64,000 nt of DNA from an uncultured Psychroserpens sp. (GTDB lineage: Bacteria; Bacteroidota; Bacteroidia; Flavobacteriales; Flavobacteriaceae), in assembly GCA_947489585.1 (NCBI GenBank), contig CANLEE010000010.1, forward strand, positions 62,001 through 126,000, read 5' to 3'. Positions 57,763-64,000 of the stretch are shown here, piece after piece. The notes below the pieces were generated by a model. The model saw only the letters and a program-made list of their open reading frames with translations. It was not told the DNA's origin and ran no database searches. How positions within the stretch are numbered: position 1 is the stretch's first letter; each line of letters opens with the position of its first letter. The translations under genes and the position numbers were made by a program.

Positions 57763-58765
57763 TTTTAAAAAATAATTTTGGGAATCGCTCTTCTGGTTTT
57801 TTATGCAACACAGAAATAGCTAGAGTCGATTTTAAAAACCCGTATCCATATCCAAAGAACTGAATAAAAATAGCCAAAATAGATTGAAATGCGACACTTA
57901 TATTTTTTGTCGATATTAAGGACAGTAAAAAAGCAATCATCATATATCCACCATAAAGCATTAGAGGCCATTTAAAGTCAATCAAAAACAAAAGTATGGC
58001 TAATATCAATCCTAAGGAAAATACTGTTGGAAACCAATAGGTCAACCGACTAGTTTCTGGGTGCCAACTGTTAAGAATAGGTCTCACAAGTCCAAATTTA
58101 TGAACCTGCTGATAGAATTTTCTCCATGAAATACGTCGTTTATGATACACAAAGGCTTCATCAATCAAGACTGTTTTATACCCTAGTTTATGAAGTCTAA
58201 TTGATAAATCTGGATCTTCGCCTGGATGGATGGTTCCAAAGCCACCTGAATCTAAAAATGCTTTTTTAGATAAACCCATGTTAAAACTTCGAGGTTGAAA
58301 TTTCTCGTTCGAAGATTTCCCTCCTCGAATACCTCCTGTTGTAATAAAAGAGGTCATCGTAAAATTTATTGCTTTCTGTAAATTGGTAAATGATTTATGC
58401 GCTGTATCTGGACCGCCAAAACAATCTACAAATGTTGCAGATAAATAAGCATTAACTGTTTCTAAATATTGAATAGGAAGCAAACAGTCAGAATCTAATA
58501 TGATAAAGTAATTGCCTTTTGCTTTTTGCATTCCAAAGTTTCTAGAATCTCCTGGGCCAGAGTTAGGCTTATAATAGTATGAGATAATTAAATCATGAGA
58601 ATAGTTTTCAATAATAGACTTACAATCTATTGAAGAACCATCTTCTATAATAACAATTTCGAAAGGGATAGTTCCGCTTAATTTTTTAAAACTACCTAGC
58701 AGTTCATCAACCTCATCTGGTCTGTTATAGACTGGTATTATAAACGAATATTGTAATGCACTCAT
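57752..58765 (-). CDS. Family 2 glycosyltransferase
   Basis: A 337-residue membrane-associated GT-A glycosyltransferase starting at ATG 58765-58763 (MSALQYSFIIPVYNRPDEV), which begins directly with the first strand; the ten upstream in-frame codons contain the promoter box. The metal-binding motif is seen in FIILDSDCLLP, followed by the acceptor region and GEDPDLSIRLHKLGYKTVLID. Two or three membrane segments lie near the C-terminus (about 245-320). It probably builds a surface glycan or glycolipid; donor and acceptor are unknown. It overlaps the YbbR-like gene by 11 bp. Confidence 0.9.
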   Translation of the reverse strand: MSALQYSFIIPVYNRPDEVDELLGSFKKLSGTIPFEIVIIEDGSSIDCKSIIENYSHDLIISYYYKPNSGPGDSRNFGMQKAKGNYFIILDSDCLLPIQYLETVNAYLSATFVDCFGGPDTAHKSFTNLQKAINFTMTSFITTGGIRGGKSSNEKFQPRSFNMGLSKKAFLDSGGFGTIHPGEDPDLSIRLHKLGYKTVLIDEAFVYHKRRISWRKFYQQVHKFGLVRPILNSWHPETSRLTYWFPTVFSLGLILAILLFLIDFKWPLMLYGGYMMIAFLLSLISTKNISVAFQSILAIFIQFFGYGYGFLKSTLAISVLHKKPEERFPKLFFKNVQ

Positions 58766-58771
58766 ACCATA

Positions 58772-58779
58772 CAAAGGTA
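58772..58779 (-). promoter_or_regulatory. -7 box of the glycosyltransferase operon, 6 bp before the ATG
   Basis: TACCTTTG on the minus strand ends six bases before the ATG at 58765, the same sequence and spacing as at smpB. It implies a leaderless or nearly leaderless transcript for the glycosyltransferase-YbbR-coaE operon. Confidence 0.6.
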
Positions 58780-58793
58780 AGTAAACAAAACAC

Positions 58794-58818
58794 AAAAGCC
58801 ACCTTAAAGGTGGCTTTT
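58794..58818 (-). terminator. Intrinsic terminator of the leftward T9SS protein gene
   Basis: AAAAGCCACCTT and AAGGTGGCTTTT form a perfect 12-bp stem around one base, 21 bp after the stop of the 58839 gene; on the minus strand it is followed by a T-rich stretch. Confidence 0.8.
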
Positions 58819-58838
58819 GAAAAACTATTTGAATAAGC

Positions 58839-61052
58839 TTATCGTTTAATAATTCTTATTGTTTCTGTTACATTACCGATAGTAACTTTAACGAAGTAAG
58901 CACCTTGGCTTAATTCATTCATATCGATAGTGCTCTCAATAGCATTAGGAGCAGTTCTAAGAACTTCTTGACCTAACATATTATAAACAGCTACATTTTG
59001 AATATTGTTTTGTGCATTTAAAGTTAACTCGTTTCTAACTGGGTTAGGGAAATAAGTAAATGCATTTTCATTTTCAAATGACTCAACAGATAACGTTGGA
59101 TCAGAAAGAGCTACATCAAATGTACCTTCTGAAGTCGTATATCCATCTACTACAAAATAGTATGTGTTTCCAGCTGTTAAACCAGCAACTTGAAGATTCG
59201 CTTGTAATCCAGCTCCATCTCCTACGATGTTAGCATCATCATCCTCATCACAAGCAACTTCAACAACACCAGCTGTTAAATCTGCACAATTAGCAAGAGT
59301 ATATAATGTAATCTGTGTATCATCTAAAGTAGCGCCAGCTCCAGTATCTTCTGTAGCGATTAATACCTCTCCAGAGACAGGTGCTACAAATGAGAACCAA
59401 ACTGAAGCACTAGCAGGTGTTCCACCAAAGTAACATGATCCACCAGCTTCGCCAGTTTCAATAGTTGCAAACTCATTAGTGTAATTAGCTGTTGTAGATG
59501 CATCGCCAATATTTAACATAGTTGCGTTACATGCATTATCATTTGCAGGTGGTGGTGGTGGATCTTCAGTAGTGAATGACCATTCAGCACAAGGCCCAGC
59601 TGCTTCAGTACTAGCGTTAACTGGTAAAACTTGCCAGTATATAACAGTACTATATGCACCAACTGGTACATCATAAGTTGTTGTAGGAGCAGCAACGTTA
59701 GCTAATAACGTTAATGCACCTGAAGTAGTTCCTGAATAGATATTGTATGATGTTGGAGCTGGTCCTGCAGAAGGAGCCGTCCAAGATAATGTAATATCAG
59801 CTATTGCTTCAATGTCAATTGCCCCATCAGCTGGAAAAATTGGTTCTTCAGCACAATCAGGAGCTGGAGCTGGCGAATATGATGATATACAAATATCAAC
59901 CATTGCCGTAGACGCCGTTCCTTCTTGCCAGAAGTATAAGTAATATTGCGTGTTAGGTGATAAAACTACATCAGTTGAAGGATCAATAGAACCTCCAAAA
60001 CATTGAATATCTGTACCACCACACATATCATAAATAGCCATATCTACAGCAGCAGATGCATTGACAGTAAGTCCGCCAGCCGCATCAGTAGTTGCAGTTA
60101 TCCATAAACCATAGTTATTAAATGTATCACATGATGTCGAAATATTACTAGGAGCACCTGTAAAATCTAAAGTTATAGGAGTTGCTGTTCCGCAATCTGC
60201 TTCTAATGTAGCTACATAAGCTGCACCACAAGAATCTCCTTCATCAGACTGAGTCCAAGCAAAAGGACCTGCCCAACCACTATCTCCATCAACACCACAA
60301 TTAGCTTGAACGTAGAATTCATAAGCTGTATCTGCAGTTAAACCTGTGATAGGAGCACTATTAGCCGTAACAGAACCTGTTCCAATTTCTTCACTGTTAG
60401 CAACAGTAAATCCTGGAGCACCATACTCATATGTAAAATCTGTTTCAGTACCGGCAGGAACCCAGTTTAAATCTGAAGTTGTTGCAGATGTTGCAAAAAC
60501 ACTTAAACTACCTGGCGTTAAACAGCTAGGCGCGTTATCAATAACTACATCATCAATTGTTATACCTCTACCATATCCTGAAGTTCCTTCAAATGCAACA
60601 TAGTAATCAGCACTAGGATTAGGTAAAACCAAGTTTACTTCTGTCCATACAGGATCAGTATCAGCAGTAAAGGCAGCTATTTCAACCCATGCACCAGCGG
60701 CAGAAGTCTTGTAATAAACACGTAATTGATCTTGATCACCACCCCAATCTTCTTGAGTATAGTAAAAATTCAATACTTGAGAAGGCAAACCTGATAAATC
60801 CATAGATGCTGTTACTAATCTAGTAGCATCTCCATTATAGTTATTTGACCAGAAAGCTGCCATACCAGCACCATTTCTAGGAGCAACAGTAGCATTTTGA
60901 TTTGCTGCACCAAATTGCCAATCTACAGTAGCAGATACATATTCATTTGACCACCCAGCTGGAAGCGCTAAAGCATCAAAGTTTTCTGTTAAAACTTGAG
61001 CGTTCAAGCTGAAACAAAAAACTAAAGAAAGTAATAAAGTAATTTTTTTCAT
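58839..61052 (-). CDS. Large secreted T9SS cargo protein with choice-of-anchor and Fn3-type domains
   Basis: A 737-residue secreted protein (signal MKKITLLLSLVFCFSLNAQ). A choice-of-anchor J-type domain follows (about 20-175; ENFDALALPAGWSNE, GFTIDDVVIDN-like ending). Next come fibronectin type III modules (about 180-270 and 395-490), a PPC-like segment (about 505-650), and a T9SS type A sorting domain (FTYFPNPVRNELTLNAQ to TETIRIIKR, last 75 residues). It is exported across the outer membrane and probably anchored to the surface by LPS. It may bind or modify extracellular matter; no catalytic domain is visible. Gly, Ala and Thr are abundant. Confidence 0.86.
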   Translation of the reverse strand: MKKITLLLSLVFCFSLNAQVLTENFDALALPAGWSNEYVSATVDWQFGAANQNATVAPRNGAGMAAFWSNNYNGDATRLVTASMDLSGLPSQVLNFYYTQEDWGGDQDQLRVYYKTSAAGAWVEIAAFTADTDPVWTEVNLVLPNPSADYYVAFEGTSGYGRGITIDDVVIDNAPSCLTPGSLSVFATSATTSDLNWVPAGTETDFTYEYGAPGFTVANSEEIGTGSVTANSAPITGLTADTAYEFYVQANCGVDGDSGWAGPFAWTQSDEGDSCGAAYVATLEADCGTATPITLDFTGAPSNISTSCDTFNNYGLWITATTDAAGGLTVNASAAVDMAIYDMCGGTDIQCFGGSIDPSTDVVLSPNTQYYLYFWQEGTASTAMVDICISSYSPAPAPDCAEEPIFPADGAIDIEAIADITLSWTAPSAGPAPTSYNIYSGTTSGALTLLANVAAPTTTYDVPVGAYSTVIYWQVLPVNASTEAAGPCAEWSFTTEDPPPPPANDNACNATMLNIGDASTTANYTNEFATIETGEAGGSCYFGGTPASASVWFSFVAPVSGEVLIATEDTGAGATLDDTQITLYTLANCADLTAGVVEVACDEDDDANIVGDGAGLQANLQVAGLTAGNTYYFVVDGYTTSEGTFDVALSDPTLSVESFENENAFTYFPNPVRNELTLNAQNNIQNVAVYNMLGQEVLRTAPNAIESTIDMNELSQGAYFVKVTIGNVTETIRIIKR

Positions 61053-61194
61053 ATTTAGTTGAATTTAATTATTAAGTCTTAAAATTATGATAATTCTCAA
61101 ACAAACTGAAGCATAAATTAGATAATCGATTAAATGCATTAATTATCGTTGAAATACAGTCACTTTATTAAGAATCAAAGTATTAAGAAAATAC

Positions 61195-62901
61195 TTACGC
61201 TTTAATAATTTTTAAAACTTTTATTTGATCATTTATTGACATCCTAACAAAGTAGACTCCAGATTGTAGATGAGACATATTGATATCTTGAGCTATATCT
61301 TGGTTGCCAATTGTTAAGATACGTTGCCCATGTATATTAAGCACCTCTATAGTATTTATAGTTATAGATGTCTCAATATGTAATATATCGTTTACTGGAT
61401 TATTGAAAATGATATCATTAATTTGATATTCATTAATACCTAAAGCATTTCCTTCTGTCAAAGTTAAGGCTTGATTAACCTGTACATTAAAATACGTTTC
61501 TTCAATTCCACTTGGCCAATTGATTTTTATATAATCTACTAAATCGTTATTACCTAAACCAAAATGTACTTTATCTGTCATTTGAGCTAAATAGCCTTCA
61601 CCACATATAGTATACCTATATTGCTTATAGCCATTAGTAGCTATTTCTATCCTTGCACCTATAGCATTTCTATTACTCTGTATACCAATCAATTTTAATT
61701 TGATCCAATTAAATGAGTTGACAGTTATATTTTTCCATAAAAATAAGTCTTCATTAGCATTATTACTTACTATCAAATCCAATAAGCCATTATTATCAAT
61801 ATCACCAACAGCATTAGAAAAACTTGCTCCATTATCACCAGGAAAACAATTATTATTTAATGTATAATATGCATTGCTATTATTCTCATAAAATGCAGCA
61901 GAAAGTAAACCTGTTGTGCTTCCATCTAATTGTCCACTAACATATAAGTCAACATCCATATCATTATCAGCTTCAAAAAACGATGCTCCCCAGCCAATAC
62001 TATTAAAAGCGGTTCCTGTCGCCATGGCTACATTTTGAAACGTCTCATCGCCATTATTTCTGAAGAGAAAGTTTCCTGAAGGATTATTAGTCACATAGAT
62101 ATCAAAATAACCATCCTTATTATAATCGCCTACTGTAACAGACATCGCATCAACCGAAATATTTGTTCCAGATAACACGCTTATATCTGAAAAAGTCTCA
62201 TCACCATTATTCTTATAAAGCTTATTCTCATAATTCAATTTATCATTAGATACATAAAGGTCTTGATAACCATCATTATTAATATCTAAAAAAGCTGAAC
62301 AAAATGAAAATACGGCATTTTGATCAATACCAGCTTGTACCGTTATATCTGCAAAAGTCCCATCGCCATTATTTTTGTATAACTTATTAGTAATGCTAGC
62401 AGTTCTATTATTTAGAAACACATCGAGATAACCATCATTATTAATATCGCCCCAAGAAGCACCATAAGTAAACATATTGCTTGTTATCATTCCAGTATTG
62501 ATAGTAATATCCAGAAACACCATACCACCTTGATTTTCTAGCAACTTGTTTCCTTGAGTATCACTTGTTATAAATAAATCATTATCGCCATCATTATCAA
62601 AATCTACCCATGTCACAGATTTAGTTTGATAATTTATAGCTGACAGTCCAAAGTCTTGCTCGCTAAAACTTCCGTTACTGTTTTTAAAAAATCGAATTGG
62701 ATGATTTTCTGAAGATGTGAGCGTTATATCATCCCATCCATCATTATCAAAATCAAAAAAAGAAACACCATTACCTAAAAAAGTATCACCCGTTGATATT
62801 TCAACACCTAAATCTGCTGCTTGATTTTCGAATAGCATTTGAGAATGCAGCATACTATAGGAAATCATAAAAAGTAAAACTAAACAATAGGTCTGTTTCA
62901 T
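61195..62901 (-). CDS. Secreted CRTAC1-like FG-GAP protein with ASPIC/UnbV domain and T9SS tail
   Basis: A 568-residue secreted protein. The start is put at ATG 62901-62899 (MKQTYCLVLLFMISYSMLHS signal). The body has about seven FG-GAP/VCBS-like repeats with Ca-binding patterns such as DFDNDGWDDITLT, DINNDGYLDVFLNN and DYNKDGYFDIYVTN, predicting a beta-propeller. The ASPIC/UnbV region follows (about 395-480; AIGARIEIATNGYKQYR, PSGIEETYFNVQVNQALTL). The final 70 residues are a T9SS type A domain with NNPVND instead of the usual PNP. It is probably a calcium-dependent adhesin-like surface protein. Confidence 0.87.
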   Translation of the reverse strand: MKQTYCLVLLFMISYSMLHSQMLFENQAADLGVEISTGDTFLGNGVSFFDFDNDGWDDITLTSSENHPIRFFKNSNGSFSEQDFGLSAINYQTKSVTWVDFDNDGDNDLFITSDTQGNKLLENQGGMVFLDITINTGMITSNMFTYGASWGDINNDGYLDVFLNNRTASITNKLYKNNGDGTFADITVQAGIDQNAVFSFCSAFLDINNDGYQDLYVSNDKLNYENKLYKNNGDETFSDISVLSGTNISVDAMSVTVGDYNKDGYFDIYVTNNPSGNFLFRNNGDETFQNVAMATGTAFNSIGWGASFFEADNDMDVDLYVSGQLDGSTTGLLSAAFYENNSNAYYTLNNNCFPGDNGASFSNAVGDIDNNGLLDLIVSNNANEDLFLWKNITVNSFNWIKLKLIGIQSNRNAIGARIEIATNGYKQYRYTICGEGYLAQMTDKVHFGLGNNDLVDYIKINWPSGIEETYFNVQVNQALTLTEGNALGINEYQINDIIFNNPVNDILHIETSITINTIEVLNIHGQRILTIGNQDIAQDINMSHLQSGVYFVRMSINDQIKVLKIIKA

Positions 62902-62927
62902 AAAAGTCATATCTATTTTACTAATAT

Positions 62928-62957
62928 AAAAAAAAGAGGTCTGAAAAGACCTCTTTT
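62928..62957 (-). terminator. Intrinsic terminator of the right-edge T9SS gene
   Basis: AAAAGAGGTCT, loop GAAA and AGACCTCTTTT make a perfect hairpin with A and T tracts on both sides, 20 bp after the stop of the gene ending at 62978. Confidence 0.88.
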
Positions 62958-62977
62958 AAATATTAAATGATTAATCT

Positions 62978-64000
62978 TTATTCCTTAAGAACTCTTATCG
63001 TCTTCGTTTGGTTTCCTATAGATACTTTCACAAAGTAAGCTCCAGACTGTACATTAGATATGTCAATATTTTGAATTGTATTTTGGCTATCGATAGCCAT
63101 GATACGTTGTCCTAAAACATTAAACACTTCTATACTATCTATAGCTCTTGGAGACTCTAGAGTTAATACATCTTTAACCGGGTTAGGGAAATAGGTAAAC
63201 CCGTCAAACGTATTGTCTTCGACTCCTAAACTTGATGGAGACCATGCGCAAATATTAAAGTTACCCTTTAAGTTATCTTCATACTCCCAAACTCTTACTA
63301 TTAGAATATCTCCAGGTGTTAGTCCTGTTAATTCTATTATAGAAAAGAACCCAACGCCTTCATCATCACTACAAGCGATTTCTACTAATGATCCTGAAGT
63401 ACCACTATATACTGTCATTAATGTATCAAATATAGGGTTATCATTAGCTTCAGTTGTCTCAATAGTAAGCTCACCTGTAGCTGGCACCATGACCTTAAAC
63501 CAAACATCGCCTTCTGGATCGAAGAAACCACAATCTGCTTCGTTATCATTTTCTACTGTAATCGTTGCGCCTACATTTGTTCCTAGAATTGCGTTTTCAC
63601 ATACCGTGCTACCAACTGGCAAATCAATTGCTCCGGCTACATCATCATTTTCTGGTGCTGGTTGCGGACACGTAAATTCAAATGTTCCAACTGTAGAGCT
63701 ACAATCTTCATCAAGAGAAATCAATTCGATAGTTACTAAATCGCCACTGTTATATGTTCCTGTTGTTACAGTACCTGCAACTACTGGGAACGTATCCGTT
63801 CCATCACTAAAAACACTACCTGCATCTCCTGCGTCAGATACTTCAATTGCCACTGTAAATGTTCCTGTTCCATCTGGATCACAAGTTTCTACTACTGCAG
63901 AACTATCTATTGTTGGTGGTGTACATGTTGGCACTACAGCACATGTTAATGTCAAATCTATTGTACCAGTTGTTGTATTTCCAGAAGCATAATGAGCAAT
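62978..64000 (-). CDS. T9SS-sorted secreted protein (partial, continues past the right edge)
   Basis: The frame stays open from the stop at 62978 to the window end, giving at least 340 residues with no start in view; a TTG at 63955 is not a real start because the frame continues upstream with no stop. Two beta-sandwich regions are visible: a CUB/Ig-like module (TCDPDGTGTFTVAIEVSDAG) and a PPC-like module (about 100-250; VCENAILGTNVGATITVEN). The T9SS type A sorting domain ends it (FTYFPNPVKDVLTLES to TKTIRVLKE). Its sorting domain closely resembles that of the 58839 gene. It is exported to the cell surface; the upstream part is unknown. Confidence 0.85.
   Translation of the reverse strand: MAHYASGNTTTGTIDLTLTCAVVPTCTPPTIDSSAVVETCDPDGTGTFTVAIEVSDAGDAGSVFSDGTDTFPVVAGTVTTGTYNSGDLVTIELISLDEDCSSTVGTFEFTCPQPAPENDDVAGAIDLPVGSTVCENAILGTNVGATITVENDNEADCGFFDPEGDVWFKVMVPATGELTIETTEANDNPIFDTLMTVYSGTSGSLVEIACSDDEGVGFFSIIELTGLTPGDILIVRVWEYEDNLKGNFNICAWSPSSLGVEDNTFDGFTYFPNPVKDVLTLESPRAIDSIEVFNVLGQRIMAIDSQNTIQNIDISNVQSGAYFVKVSIGNQTKTIRVLKE

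Noticed and set aside
59227..60603. Open frames in other readings within the large T9SS gene (60-85 codons)
   Set aside because: They are short shadows within a repeat-rich coding region and lack any family features.
61178..61196. AAGTATT/AATACTT hairpin overlapping the stop of the FG-GAP protein gene
   Set aside because: The stem is only AT-rich with one C-G pair at each side and there is no T run, so a terminator is not supported.
63213..63992. 259-codon rightward frame opposite the right-edge T9SS gene
   Set aside because: It is rich in Ser, Val, Pro and Thr, as expected from the antisense of an Asp/Thr/Gly-rich secreted protein. The leftward frame has a sorting domain and a terminator, so it is the real gene.

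Overview
The window is chromosomal DNA of a member of the Flavobacteriaceae (phylum Bacteroidota). The base composition is AT-rich. Promoters follow the Bacteroidota pattern (TAnnTTTG near -7, sometimes TTG about 19 bp further upstream). Several exported proteins end in type IX secretion (T9SS) type A sorting domains. Families typical of flavobacteria recur: DUF5686, YtxJ, RprX/RprY-like regulators, an NhaC-type antiporter and a plant-type glutaminyl cyclase. I see no prophage, insertion sequence, CRISPR array, tRNA or rRNA. Two genes run off the ends: a signal-peptide protein at the left edge and a T9SS-sorted protein at the right edge.

Layout. 1-9.5 kb: CPBP protease, an Lrp-type regulator divergent from a methionine gamma-lyase-like enzyme, a YdjM-type membrane protein, an NhaC antiporter, then an oxidative-stress block (2-Cys peroxiredoxin, ankyrin protein, catalase-peroxidase KatG). 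9.5-20.8 kb: ABC-F ATPase, a TlpA-like lipoprotein, transaldolase, an SDR enzyme, the SRP RNA gene with a clear promoter, glutaminyl cyclase, a thioesterase, a beta-helix lipoprotein, GlyA and fumarylacetoacetase. 20.9-25.8 kb: a TPR histidine kinase and NarL-type response regulator followed by a small lipoprotein and a secreted ELWxxDGT-repeat protein. Three promoters here carry the same palindrome, so this looks like a compact signalling regulon. 25.9-33.2 kb: lipoproteins, a LytS/LytTR two-component pair, YtxJ and ClpB. 33.3-39.7 kb: OmpW-like porin, a TetR regulator and thioesterase sharing an operator, a TraB/GumN protein, DeoC, a hydrolase, a histidine phosphatase, a DUF6503-like lipoprotein and SmpB. 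39.9-53.8 kb: a DUF5686 outer-membrane protein, a secreted S51 peptidase, Pcm, then a long rightward run (Gfo/Idh dehydrogenase, 3-hydroxyacyl-CoA dehydrogenase, DUF1015, YggS, exonuclease/GIY-YIG nuclease, DUF3857, potassium channel, MiaA) and a cold-shock protein. 53.8-58.8 kb: leftward glycosyltransferase, YbbR, CoaE and RprX/RprY-type pair. 58.8-64 kb: three consecutive leftward T9SS cargo genes.

Most of the content is ordinary housekeeping and envelope biology. The most novel signals are regulatory. (1) A 16-bp palindrome CTACCC-N4-GGGTAG sits at an almost constant distance upstream of three -7 boxes around the NarL-type system. (2) Two near-identical TetR operators lie in front of the regulator and its neighbouring thioesterase. 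(3) A perfect 9-bp inverted repeat spans the peroxiredoxin promoter. (4) A DEDDh exonuclease appears to lack any standard start codon ahead of its first catalytic motif. (5) Several -7 boxes lie only 4-6 bp before the ATG, which implies leaderless mRNAs. All family assignments come from reading the sequence; no database search was possible.
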